Source: Pseudoalteromonas rubra
GTDB taxonomy: Bacteria; Pseudomonadota; Gammaproteobacteria; Enterobacterales; Alteromonadaceae
Length of the DNA: 64,000 nt
Assembly: GCF_005887115.1 (NCBI RefSeq)
Contig: NZ_PNCJ01000020.1
Location: 1-64,000 of the forward strand
Reading direction: 5' to 3'
The position numbers and the translations under genes are program-made. Below the pieces are notes generated by a model. The model ran no database searches, was not told where the DNA came from, and saw only the letters and a program-made list of their open reading frames with translations. Shown in pieces: positions 25,981 through 34,385 of the stretch (its first letter is position 1; each line of letters opens with the position of its first letter).

Positions 25981-27318
25981 TTATGCCTGTTGAAACGAGT
26001 AAACTGACCCCAAATTCAGGATAGTCGTTAACTCATCCAGTGCCGTCTGACACTCTGTCATTAAACCTGGGTCTGCAAGATCGGCTTCGCTCAACCTGTC
26101 GCGGTAGTGTGTGTTTATCCAGTTCCGCAATTGATCATATAAGCGCTGGTTGAGTAAACATGACTGATTCACAGCACTGAGCTCCTGCTCGGACAAGGTT
26201 ACTCTCAGGCGTAAGCAAGCCGGCCCGCCGCCATTTTGCATGCTTTGTTTAAGATCCATATAAATCACTTCGCTTACCGGGTTGCTGGCCTGACACAGCG
26301 CAGATAAATACTGCTCCACTTTGCCTACCATCTGACATTCTCCCGGCGCAATCACGGCCATACCACCAGACGGCAAGCTGACCAGCTGGCTGTTAAACAC
26401 GTAACTCTTAACCGCATCTTCAACACTGATATCGGCATTTTTTACCTCAATCAAATGCAGCGGTCGGTCGCCCTGATAGCCCGCTTTGATCTGCTCAATC
26501 ACGCTTTGCTGCTGATAAAACGCCTGCTCATGGAACAAAAAGACATTTTCATTGCCAATGGCAATCACGTCATTGTGAAACACGCCCTGATCAATCACCT
26601 CAGGGTTTTGCTGAATAAATAGAGTATGCTGCGGGTCCAGCTGGTGGCTGCGCGCAACCGCTTCTGATGCCTGGCGCGTCTGGCGTGCAGGAAATAATTG
26701 CGGCTTCACTTGGGTATGGGCGTCTTCGCCATAAACAAACAACGCAAGACCCTGATGTCCGTAGCTGTCTGCCAGACGTGTGTAGTTTGCCGCGCCTTCG
26801 TCGCCATACAATGGGTGCTGTGGCAGTGCGTCATGATGACTAAAAAAGTCAGGATCACTGAACATGGCCTTGAGGATCTGGCTGGTCTGCGGCGCTTCAA
26901 TGGCCCGGTGCAGCTTGTTATTCAGGTTGGCTGGTGTGATATGTAGTTTCCCGTCGACCGAATCACAGCTCGGTGATACCGTCGCCGCGTTTGCTGTCCA
27001 CATTGAAGAAGCTGAGTAGCATGCCTTCAGCAGCTGAGGCTGAACTTTTGCCGCTTTGCTTATCACCGCACTGTCTGAGCCCGTGAAGCCGCAAGCCCTG
27101 AGCGTGATCAGGTCCGGTCGGGCGTTAGGTGCAACCACGCCCTGATGCAGACCCAGCTGAACCAGGTGCCACATTTTCTCAAGCCCCTGAAGTGCCGCCT
27201 GTTTTGGGTTCGAGATTTTATTGGCATTTGATTTGGACGCCACATTACCATACGACAGCCCGGCGTAATTGTGCGTTGGGCCAACCAGGCCATCAAAATT
27301 TACTTCGTAGTAGTTCAT
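25981..27318 (-). CDS. astB: N-succinylarginine dihydrolase
   Basis: Second step of the arginine succinyltransferase pathway: N2-succinylarginine to succinylornithine, CO2 and two ammonia. At 445 aa it has the family length (E. coli 447). The N-terminus EVNFDGLVGPTHNYAGLSYGN is diagnostic, as are FHNDVIAIGNENV and NGGGPACLRLRV near the C-terminus with the catalytic-loop Cys region. It stands alone; astA, astC, astD and astE are not in the window, so the pathway would be split across the genome. Confidence 0.95.
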   Translation of the reverse strand: MNYYEVNFDGLVGPTHNYAGLSYGNVASKSNANKISNPKQAALQGLEKMWHLVQLGLHQGVVAPNARPDLITLRACGFTGSDSAVISKAAKVQPQLLKACYSASSMWTANAATVSPSCDSVDGKLHITPANLNNKLHRAIEAPQTSQILKAMFSDPDFFSHHDALPQHPLYGDEGAANYTRLADSYGHQGLALFVYGEDAHTQVKPQLFPARQTRQASEAVARSHQLDPQHTLFIQQNPEVIDQGVFHNDVIAIGNENVFLFHEQAFYQQQSVIEQIKAGYQGDRPLHLIEVKNADISVEDAVKSYVFNSQLVSLPSGGMAVIAPGECQMVGKVEQYLSALCQASNPVSEVIYMDLKQSMQNGGGPACLRLRVTLSEQELSAVNQSCLLNQRLYDQLRNWINTHYRDRLSEADLADPGLMTECQTALDELTTILNLGSVYSFQQA

Positions 27319-27576
27319 ATTGCCCCCTTTTGGTGCAAGCAGCCTGTTTCAGACTCATGCATTGCACCAGATTGGTTATTGTTTTTGTTGATGATCTGCC
27401 TTGCATTTTGTCTATACCCATATAACTTCATATATTTCATAATATTAGGTCTTTAATGCTCGCAAGGCTTTAATTATTCCCCAGTTACAGAGTCAAAAGC
27501 TATGCCATGTCAGCCTGCCTAATGGCGTATCCATTGTTAGATAGAAGCGAGCTCCCCTAAATGGGTAATGTATTAA

Positions 27577-28542
27577 CTAGCTGCCAAAGACTTTAAAACT
27601 GAGGATAAGATAAGCTATGTAGCCGCTGAGCAACGTGCCGCCTTCCAGTCGACTTAAACGACGCCCGGTGAACAGAAAAAACAACAAAATAAACGCACTG
27701 GCAAGTAGCACCCACAGATCAAACTGTAATACGCGAGGGTGAGCAGGGAGTGGTTGTAGTAAAGCAGAAACACCGAGGATCCCAAGGATATTAAAAATAT
27801 TACTGCCCAGCACATTGCCAATGGCAACATCGGCATGGCGACGCATTGCGGCAATCAAAGAGACAGACAGTTCGGGCAAAGAGGTGCCCACCGCCACTAA
27901 GGTTAGGCCGATTACGGCCTCAGAGATAGCAAAATGCTGAGCCAGGCCCACCGCTCCTTTTAGCAGTACCTGAGAGCCCAGTAATAACAGCGCCAAACCG
28001 GCGACCAAAAACAAAATAATGCGCCAGGCAGCATCTGGCACGACTTCAATTTCTTTTGCCTCATCAGCATACACTTCAGAAGCTGGTGAACTGTGGTTTT
28101 TTTCGCTCCAGTAAGCGATGCCCAGATAACTCGCAAGGGCTCCCAACAGTATAATGCTGTCTGTAGCCGAAAGCCCCTGACCACCTATCAGTACCGCCAG
28201 CAACACAGAACTCAGTACCATGATAACGCCATCTCGCCTAAAGATCAGTGGCTGTACAGACATGGGGCTTATCAACGCACACAATCCAAGGATCAACAAG
28301 ATATTGCCAATATTACTGCCAACTACATTACCCATAGCGATATCGGGCTGAGCCTGAGCGGCAGCATCCACAGAGACCACCAGTTCCGGCGCAGAAGTGC
28401 CAAACCCGACAATCACCAGGCCACTGAGCAAAGGAGAAACGCGCAACCGCCGCGCCGCTGCCACCGCACCGCGGATCAGCGCCTCACCACCCAGTGTTAG
28501 CATGGCAATACCCGCTAAAATGAGTCCCAAATCCAGCATCAT
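27577..28542 (-). CDS. calcium/sodium antiporter, YrbG-type (CaCA family)
   Basis: Inner-membrane cation exchanger of 321 aa with about ten helices in two inverted halves. The two alpha repeats are visible: GFGTSAPELVVS with GNVVGSNIGNILLILG (about residues 46-90), and AVGTSLPELSVS with GNVLGSNIFNILGILG (about 215-260). They carry the conserved Glu and Asn residues of the ion site. It stands alone between astB and the MDR oxidoreductase gene. Confidence 0.93.
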   Translation of the reverse strand: MMLDLGLILAGIAMLTLGGEALIRGAVAAARRLRVSPLLSGLVIVGFGTSAPELVVSVDAAAQAQPDIAMGNVVGSNIGNILLILGLCALISPMSVQPLIFRRDGVIMVLSSVLLAVLIGGQGLSATDSIILLGALASYLGIAYWSEKNHSSPASEVYADEAKEIEVVPDAAWRIILFLVAGLALLLLGSQVLLKGAVGLAQHFAISEAVIGLTLVAVGTSLPELSVSLIAAMRRHADVAIGNVLGSNIFNILGILGVSALLQPLPAHPRVLQFDLWVLLASAFILLFFLFTGRRLSRLEGGTLLSGYIAYLILSFKVFGS

Positions 28543-28623
28543 AAGTTGTTAATCCTTGTCAATTAAGCACTTATACTTTAGACGCTGATTCCTTTCTTTT
28601 ACAAAAGATACTAACAAATCGCG

Positions 28624-29610
28624 CTAAACATCTATCACAACTTTGCCCATCGCCTGACCACTTTGCAGACGTGCATGTGCTTGCCCTGCCTGAGCCAATT
28701 CAAATCGCTCTTCATCCAGAACCGGGTTTAGCCCACCAGCTTCGACTATGTTGGTTAGCTCGTTCAGAATGTGATGATGCGCTTCACGTTTGTGGTTATG
28801 CAGCATGGGGATCAGCATAAAGACCACATGCAGCGACAACCCTTTAAAGTGTGCCTGCGACAGATCAAGGTCCACCATGGCCACCGTTGAGGCAACATGA
28901 CCATTGAGTGCAGCCGCCTCAAACGAGTTGGCCATATTAGCTCCCCCGACCGAGTCAAAGACCAGATCAAACCCTTTGCCATCGGTGTGCTTAGCAACAT
29001 AGTCGACAACCGACTCGGTTTTATAGTTGATTGGTTCGGCGCCCAGACGCCGAATTAAGCCCAGCTGAGCTTCACCGCCGCCGGTAGAGTAAACACGAGC
29101 GCCAAAATGCTTAGCTAACTGCAAAGCCACATGACCGACCCCACCAGAGCCACCATGCACTAACACCTGTTGTCCTGCGCTAATACCGCCACGCTGTAAC
29201 CCTTCATAGGCGGTGATCCCAACCAGGGGTAACGCCGCTGCTTCTCGCATACTCAGATTGCGTGGTTTACGTGCAATCAGTCGTGCATCGGCCAGCATAT
29301 ATTCCGCCAGTGCACCTTGCAAGTCCGCCAGCCCACCGGCGCAGCCATAAACTTCATCGCCTGGTGCAAAGCCGGTTACGCCTTCGCCTACCTCAACCAC
29401 GGTACCGGCAAAGTCCATCCCCAAAATGGCGGGTAAAGCTGGTGACAAGGGCAGCGCCTCACCCAGGGTACGGATCATAGTATCCACGGTGTTAACACTG
29501 CTGGCTGCAACCTGTACCAGCACATGACCCGCGCTCGCGCTGGGTTTAGCCACGTCTGTAATAGTAAACTCAGCGTCATCGCCATATTGATTCAAAACCA
29601 TTGCTTTCAT
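28624..29610 (-). CDS. MDR-family zinc-type/quinone oxidoreductase
   Basis: A 328-aa NAD(P)H-dependent medium-chain reductase. The GroES-like N-terminal domain has GMDFAGTVVEVGEGVTGF (about 64-81). The Rossmann domain starts with VLVHGGSGGVGHVALQLAKH (about 149-168). The catalytic-zinc Cys and His of true alcohol dehydrogenases are not evident, so a quinone-oxidoreductase-like activity is more likely. It is divergent from a LysR gene (about 100 bp), which is probably its regulator. Confidence 0.88.
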   Translation of the reverse strand: MKAMVLNQYGDDAEFTITDVAKPSASAGHVLVQVAASSVNTVDTMIRTLGEALPLSPALPAILGMDFAGTVVEVGEGVTGFAPGDEVYGCAGGLADLQGALAEYMLADARLIARKPRNLSMREAAALPLVGITAYEGLQRGGISAGQQVLVHGGSGGVGHVALQLAKHFGARVYSTGGGEAQLGLIRRLGAEPINYKTESVVDYVAKHTDGKGFDLVFDSVGGANMANSFEAAALNGHVASTVAMVDLDLSQAHFKGLSLHVVFMLIPMLHNHKREAHHHILNELTNIVEAGGLNPVLDEERFELAQAGQAHARLQSGQAMGKVVIDV

Positions 29611-29708
29611 AATTGTGCTCTCCTGTGTTGATGACGAAAACTATACTTGCCTTTCACGATTTTGATAATAGACTTGGTTTTATAATCACTTTATGCATTT
29701 TGTTGATA

Positions 29709-30602
29709 ATGAACATTGAACATCTGAAGCTGTTTATACGCATTGCCTCTACACACAACATCAGTCAGGCAGGTCAGGATCTGGGGCTGTCAGCTGCGGT
29801 CGCGAGCAGTCATATTAATAAGCTTGAAACCGACTTGGGCGTAAGACTGCTGCACCGCACCACCCGCAAGGTCGCTTTGACCGAAGAAGGACAGGCGTTT
29901 TTGCCCCATGCCGAGGATGTCTTAAATGGCATTGAAGCCGCCCGCGCCGCCATCGGCGCAGGTACCACCAAACCCAGTGGCACACTGAGGCTGACCATGC
30001 CCGCCTCCTTTGGCCGCATGCACGTTCTGCCTGCTTTGCCTGGTTTTTTTGCGCTTTACCCTGACATTAAGCTCGACCTGAAACTCTCCGACACCATTGC
30101 GGACTTGGTTGAAGGCGGGTTTGATCTGGCCATTCGAAATAGTGCGCTGAAAGACTCAACGCTGGTGGCCAAGCGGTTAGCAACAGACACTCGTCTGCTC
30201 ACTGCGGCTCCCGACTATCTGGCCCTTAAAGGAGCCCCGCAAAGCCCTGAGGATTTGCGGGATCATGCCTGCATTACACTCTCTGGGCTGGAACACTGGT
30301 CTTTTCAAACCCCGGATGGCGTCCAGACCATTAAAGTTCAGGGTCAGCTGCGCGCCGACAACGGCGATGCCATCAGAGAAGCCTGTCAACTTGGCCTTGG
30401 GATCACCATTAATTCGCGCTGGAGTGCGTATCAGGCATTGCGCTCTGGAGAGTTAGTTGAGGTGCTCGCGGACTACCCTCTGAAGTCTGATACCGCCATC
30501 TGGCTGGTTTACCCCAGCTCCCGATTACTCGCGCCCAAAGTACGGGTTTTTATTGATTACCTGACCCGCTATTTCGGCGATATCCCTTACTGGGAAAAAT
30601 AA
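29709..30602 (+). CDS. LysR-family transcriptional regulator
   Basis: A 297-aa protein; ATG 29709 opens directly with the winged helix MNIEHLKLFIRIASTHNISQ...VASSHINKLETDLGVRLLHRTTR (residues 1-60), so upstream in-frame codons are excluded. A two-lobe effector domain follows (LRLTMPASFGRMHVLPAL ... DLAIRNSALKDSTLVAKRL). Divergent orientation to the MDR oxidoreductase is the classical LysR arrangement, which makes that gene the likely target. Confidence 0.92.
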   Translation: MNIEHLKLFIRIASTHNISQAGQDLGLSAAVASSHINKLETDLGVRLLHRTTRKVALTEEGQAFLPHAEDVLNGIEAARAAIGAGTTKPSGTLRLTMPASFGRMHVLPALPGFFALYPDIKLDLKLSDTIADLVEGGFDLAIRNSALKDSTLVAKRLATDTRLLTAAPDYLALKGAPQSPEDLRDHACITLSGLEHWSFQTPDGVQTIKVQGQLRADNGDAIREACQLGLGITINSRWSAYQALRSGELVEVLADYPLKSDTAIWLVYPSSRLLAPKVRVFIDYLTRYFGDIPYWEK

Positions 30603-30665
30603 TGTGATGTTCGTGAACCTTTTTATGTGCTGCGCCGTCTTGTAGAAAAAGCCACAAGGAATAGC

Positions 30666-31184
30666 ATGGAACCATCAAAGGCCGCACTACTGGTATTGTC
30701 TGCCCAACAGGGTAACCGGCGTGCGTTCGAAACCTTATGCGAAGCGTTTTATCAACCAAGCTGGCGGTTTGCAATGAAACTCAGTGGCCAGCGCGCCTGT
30801 GCAGATGATATCTGTCAGGATGTCTGGACCAGTGTGGCAAAAAAGCTGGGGCAGCTGAAAGAGCCCAGTGCGTTTCGCGCCTGGGTGTTCAGGGCCATCT
30901 ATCGACGCTTTATCAGTCAAAAGCAAGGCGAAAGCCGGTTCGAAGGCTCCCAACCGGAGCAAGCCTACGAGACACCGGATCTGGATACCTCGCTGAGCAT
31001 TCTGACACTGATAAATCAGCTTGGCGATGACGAGCGCCACTGCGTGTATTTATTTTATTTAGAGCAGATGTCGCTCAGAGACATCGCCAACATACTGGAT
31101 GTCCCCCAGGGCACCGTTAAATCAAGATTGAACCGCGCACGAGCCCAATTGCGTGCCATGGTCAACGAGGAGCAAGCATCATGA
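30666..31184 (+). CDS. ECF-type RNA polymerase sigma factor
   Basis: A 172-aa sigma-70 family member with AAGGA 6 bp before ATG 30666. Region 2 covers about residues 12-80 (FETLCEAFYQPSWRFAMKL...ADDICQDVWTSVAKKL). Region 4 covers about 115-165 (HCVYLFYLEQMSLRDIANILDVPQGTVKSRLNRAR). The stop codon overlaps the start of the next gene by 4 bp (ATGA), so the membrane protein downstream is the natural candidate for a partner or anti-sigma-like factor. Confidence 0.92.
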   Translation: MEPSKAALLVLSAQQGNRRAFETLCEAFYQPSWRFAMKLSGQRACADDICQDVWTSVAKKLGQLKEPSAFRAWVFRAIYRRFISQKQGESRFEGSQPEQAYETPDLDTSLSILTLINQLGDDERHCVYLFYLEQMSLRDIANILDVPQGTVKSRLNRARAQLRAMVNEEQAS

Positions 31185-31534
31185 ATTTAGACAAAGAGAT
31201 CAGTAAAGCATTACAACAAGAGCAAGCAGAGATGGCCCCGATCCTCGCTGAGGAAAAAGGCCTGTTTACTATGTTGGGCAATGTATATCAGGGCAATACC
31301 CGCTTTTGGGTGATTTTGGCGTCTATCAGCGCCCTGCTGATCACCCTAGGTTTTGTATACAGCGGTTATCGTTTTTATATTGCCACATCGGTGATGGATC
31401 AGGTCTTCTGGGCGGTATGGTTTATCGCCGGGTTAGTGGTGCAAATAGCCACCAAACTGTGGATTTTTATGGAAATGAATCGCCAAAGTGTTCTTCGGGA
31501 GATCAATGCTCTGGCGATGCGATTGAGCAAATAA
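31181..31534 (+). CDS. DUF6768-type membrane protein coupled to sigma factor
   Basis: A 117-aa protein with a cytoplasmic N-terminal segment of about 40 residues (LDKEISKALQQEQAEMAPIL...), two transmembrane helices (FWVILASISALLITLGFVYSG and VFWAVWFIAGLVVQIATKL) and a short basic tail. The sequence resembles DUF6768 proteins, which are often next to ECF sigma genes. Overlap with the sigma gene supports a shared function; anti-sigma activity is inference. Confidence 0.75.
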   Translation: MNLDKEISKALQQEQAEMAPILAEEKGLFTMLGNVYQGNTRFWVILASISALLITLGFVYSGYRFYIATSVMDQVFWAVWFIAGLVVQIATKLWIFMEMNRQSVLREINALAMRLSK

Positions 31535-31550
31535 GCGCAGGGCCCCGCTT

Positions 31551-31919
31551 TTAGCGAGATGCAGCTGGCGGGGCTAGTTCACAGATCACTTTTCCAAACA
31601 CGCTGGCGTCTACCTCAAGGCATTGCAAGCCACTCTGGACTGACTTCACAGCGTCGCTGCAGCGCTTCTCCCGCACCACCGGATGACCTTTTGGTTCAAT
31701 GCGGTAGGTACTACCTGCACACAACTCTTTTGCTGTGCTCAACCACAACGTAAGCAGCTCAGTTGCCAGCTCGTCAGGATCAGACACGGATACGAAATAC
31801 ACCCCGTTTACCCGTGAGTCTGTTACCTCTATTTTTGGCGCTGCCAGAACCGTGCTACAGGCTAATAAAAGTGTTGCTGCAATGGTTGCATGCCATAACT
31901 TATGTGAAACGGTTATCAC
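31551..31919 (-). CDS. small exported protein, unknown
   Basis: A 122-aa protein with a signal peptide (HKLWHATIAATLLLACSTVLAA) cleaved before PKIEVTDSR. The mature part has four Cys residues (ELCAGS, KRCSDA, LQCLEV, VICELA), probably two disulfides. I recognise no family. It is convergent with the DUF6768 gene; a GC-rich inverted repeat GCCCCGC / GCGGGGC (31542-31574) spans the junction. It follows the flavin reductase gene by about 30 bp on the same strand. Confidence 0.6.
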   Translation of the reverse strand: MITVSHKLWHATIAATLLLACSTVLAAPKIEVTDSRVNGVYFVSVSDPDELATELLTLWLSTAKELCAGSTYRIEPKGHPVVREKRCSDAVKSVQSGLQCLEVDASVFGKVICELAPPAASR

Positions 31920-31948
31920 CTTGCGCTTAATGCTCCTCTTTGTGATAC

Positions 31949-32599
31949 CTATTCACCATCCAGATTCAGCGTTCTGGACGGTTGTTCAGGCTTTGCATAA
32001 CTCAAACGGCCCAGTCTTTGGGTTTTATGATAACTGTCGAGCCCGGATATAGCGACCGTATTGAGAGACTCGATGTCGATATAACCATCGGCCTTGATGC
32101 TCTCTTGTGGCAGCTGGATGTCCATGACCTCGCCAATCACCAAAATAGTGCCATTGATCTCCAGCTTTTGCACTTCACGCAACGCCAGCGCAAACTTAAG
32201 CTGGCTTTGCGCCACATAAGGGGCGGCAATACCCGCTTCATGCTGAGTGTCCAGCCCGACCTGTGTAAATTCAGAGACGCCTGGCGCATAGCGCGCTGAG
32301 GTCTGATGCGCTTGTTGCCAGATATCCGTATTCACATGATTCAGCGTATAAAAACCGGTCGCTTTAAGATTACTTAAGGTATCTCTTGGTACCGTATCCG
32401 GGCGAATGATCATGCCTATCAGCGGCGGGTTGGCCCCAATATGAAACACCGAGCTGACAATGGCCAGATTTGGGTTGCCCTGCGCATCCTGAGTTCCCAC
32501 CAGGTTAGCACTTTTAAACCCTGACAAGCTGTTGATCAGCCGTGCCCTTTCTCGCTCCTGCATATTGGCTATGTCTTCCCGGTTGAGCTGTTTGATCAT
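31949..32599 (-). CDS. flavin reductase-like FMN-binding split-barrel protein
   Basis: A 216-aa protein; ATG 32599 has GAGGAAGG upstream and an in-frame ATG at 32623 is less likely. The split-barrel signature includes NLVGTQDAQGNPNLAIVSSVFHIGANPP and MIIRPDTVPRDTLSNL, which match flavin reductase/FMN-binding family members common next to photolyase genes in marine gammaproteobacteria. It probably binds FMN or reduces flavin, perhaps supplying reduced flavin. It lies 63 bp downstream of the FeS-type photolyase gene on the same strand. Confidence 0.75.
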   Translation of the reverse strand: MIKQLNREDIANMQERERARLINSLSGFKSANLVGTQDAQGNPNLAIVSSVFHIGANPPLIGMIIRPDTVPRDTLSNLKATGFYTLNHVNTDIWQQAHQTSARYAPGVSEFTQVGLDTQHEAGIAAPYVAQSQLKFALALREVQKLEINGTILVIGEVMDIQLPQESIKADGYIDIESLNTVAISGLDSYHKTQRLGRLSYAKPEQPSRTLNLDGE

Positions 32600-32662
32600 C
32601 TGTATACCTTCCTCATTTATCACTGTTTTTACTGCACTGAGTCCTCTTTTGGGACGTCAGTA

Positions 32663-34225
32663 TTATAGCTGTTCAATATTCTCGAGCACCTGCCTGGCGC
32701 GCTCGAGCACGGCTTGTTTGTCTTCGTCTGACTTTTTCAGCCAGTTGCTGTAGACCATTTTGGTGCGCGGGTTACTGGCAAACTGTACATGGTGCTGCTG
32801 CATAAAATGCCAGTACAAGGCATTGAGCGGACAGGCAGAGTCAGTGACGGTTTCTGTCACCTTGTAGGCGCAATCGCCGCAATAGTCGCTCATTTTTTTA
32901 ATGTAGTTGCCACTGGCCGCATAGGCCTTAGAGCCAACAATGCCGCCATCGGCAAACTGGCTCATGCCCCGGGTGTTTGGCATTTCAACCCATTCGATGG
33001 CGTCGATATAAATGCCCAGATACCAGTCATCCACCTCATCCGGGTCAATGCCAGCCACCAGACAGAAGTTACCTGTGACCATCAGGCGCTGGATATGATG
33101 CGCATAGGCATAAGTCAGCGACTGGGTGATGGCATGGCTGAGACAGCGCATTTTGGTCTCACCGTTCCAGAACCAGGATGGCAGAGCACGCTTGGCCTGC
33201 AAATGATTGAGCTGTGCATACTGGGGCATATTGGCCCAATAAATCCCCCGCACAAACTCACGCCAGCCAATGATCTGACGGACAAAGCCTTCAATTTGAG
33301 CCAGGCTGATGGCCCCCTGAGACTGCTCGAATGCCGCAATGGCCGCATCGACCACCATTTTTGGGCTGAGTATTTTGGCATTAATCGCAAAAGACAGGCG
33401 GGAGTGATACAGGCTCCAGCCCCGGTCTTCACCCAGCTCTATCAGCTTGCCCGTCATGGCATCCTGAAATCGTCCGAAAGACGGCAAACAATGTTGGCAA
33501 AAAAACGTCAGCAAGTCTTTTGCCTGAACCCGATTAACCGGCCACAATAACTGCTTATCTGCCTGCCCTATGGTTTTGATCTGGTGACGTTCCAGTCGCG
33601 CTAAAATGTCAGTGACATCGTTGGCGAACACCAGTGGCTCGGGGATATCGGCAAGATCCGCCGCTTTGAGTTTGTTGCGGTTATCGCTGTCGAAGTTCCA
33701 CTGGCCTCCTTGCGGCTCACCATCAACCATCAACACATTAAATTCACTGCGCATTTTACGATAAAAGTGCTCCAGGCGATGACGCTTGTCGCGCTTAAAA
33801 TAATGGCTTAGCTGTTCATCAGCGAGATAAAAATGCTCAGTGTCATACACACTTGATGTGACTGAAAGCGACTCACAAAATTCTGCCAGTTGCGTGCGCA
33901 GCCGATGTTCGTCAGGAAGCTGATAGGCAAAATGACTGATGCTATGCTCGCGAAGCAAATGCGTTAGTAGCTCAGGGAGAGAGGCAAAATCCTGAGTATC
34001 ATCCAACGTCAGGTGAAGTACCCGGTGCCCGGCCGACTCAAGCGCATGCGCAAAGGCTTGCATAGCAGCGAAAAACGCACACACCTTTTGAACATGGTGC
34101 CGTGTGTAACTGGCTTCCTGATGCAGCTCGGCCACCACATACAGTACATCGTCGGATTTTTCTTTGTACCAGGTGTGACCAGCATTAAGCTGATCACCCA
34201 GAATTAATCTCAGTTGCTTACTCAT
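32663..34225 (-). CDS. FeS-BCP-type prokaryotic (6-4) photolyase / cryptochrome-like protein
   Basis: A 520-aa member of the photolyase-related group with an iron-sulfur cluster. ATG 34225 opens LRLILGDQLNAGH, the typical N-terminus. Cys 449, 452 and 465 (MSDYCGDCAYKV ... DSACP) plus a Cys near 360 (MRCLSHA) are the expected 4Fe-4S ligands. FAD-site residues are in SRLSFAIN and IIGWREFVRG. Such enzymes repair (6-4) photoproducts with blue light. Its start overlaps the DUF2256 gene (stop codon 34218-34220 lies upstream of ATG on the plus-strand numbering), so they are coupled. Confidence 0.9.
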   Translation of the reverse strand: MSKQLRLILGDQLNAGHTWYKEKSDDVLYVVAELHQEASYTRHHVQKVCAFFAAMQAFAHALESAGHRVLHLTLDDTQDFASLPELLTHLLREHSISHFAYQLPDEHRLRTQLAEFCESLSVTSSVYDTEHFYLADEQLSHYFKRDKRHRLEHFYRKMRSEFNVLMVDGEPQGGQWNFDSDNRNKLKAADLADIPEPLVFANDVTDILARLERHQIKTIGQADKQLLWPVNRVQAKDLLTFFCQHCLPSFGRFQDAMTGKLIELGEDRGWSLYHSRLSFAINAKILSPKMVVDAAIAAFEQSQGAISLAQIEGFVRQIIGWREFVRGIYWANMPQYAQLNHLQAKRALPSWFWNGETKMRCLSHAITQSLTYAYAHHIQRLMVTGNFCLVAGIDPDEVDDWYLGIYIDAIEWVEMPNTRGMSQFADGGIVGSKAYAASGNYIKKMSDYCGDCAYKVTETVTDSACPLNALYWHFMQQHHVQFASNPRTKMVYSNWLKKSDEDKQAVLERARQVLENIEQL

Positions 34226-34370
34226 GAGGTTCTCTTTGTGTTGACTTGTTGCCTGCACAGCGTTTGGAGCAATACTTAACATTGGGCCAGTCCCGTTGCC
34301 ATTTCTTACGCCAGGAAAAAGGACGCAAGCAGACCGGACAGGTTTTTTGCGGTAACTGTGATTTCTTCAT
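34218..34370 (-). CDS. DUF2256 zinc-finger-like small protein
   Basis: A 50-aa basic protein too short for routine gene calling. The sequence KKSQLPQKTCPVCLRPFSWR is followed by KYCSKRCAG, giving the CPVC ... YCSKRC pattern of DUF2256, a presumed zinc-binding unit. In many genomes this gene adjoins photolyase or cryptochrome genes, which is exactly the case here: it lies 15 bp after the preceding photolyase gene and overlaps the following one by 8 bp. The function is unknown. Confidence 0.85.
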   Translation of the reverse strand: MKKSQLPQKTCPVCLRPFSWRKKWQRDWPNVKYCSKRCAGNKSTQREPHE

Positions 34371-34385
34371 TCTTTCATCCAGCTT

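Noticed and set aside
32789..33550. 253-codon plus-strand frame across the FeS photolyase gene
   Set aside because: Antisense to a well-supported gene with cluster Cys residues and family motifs; long antisense frames are common in GC-balanced genes.
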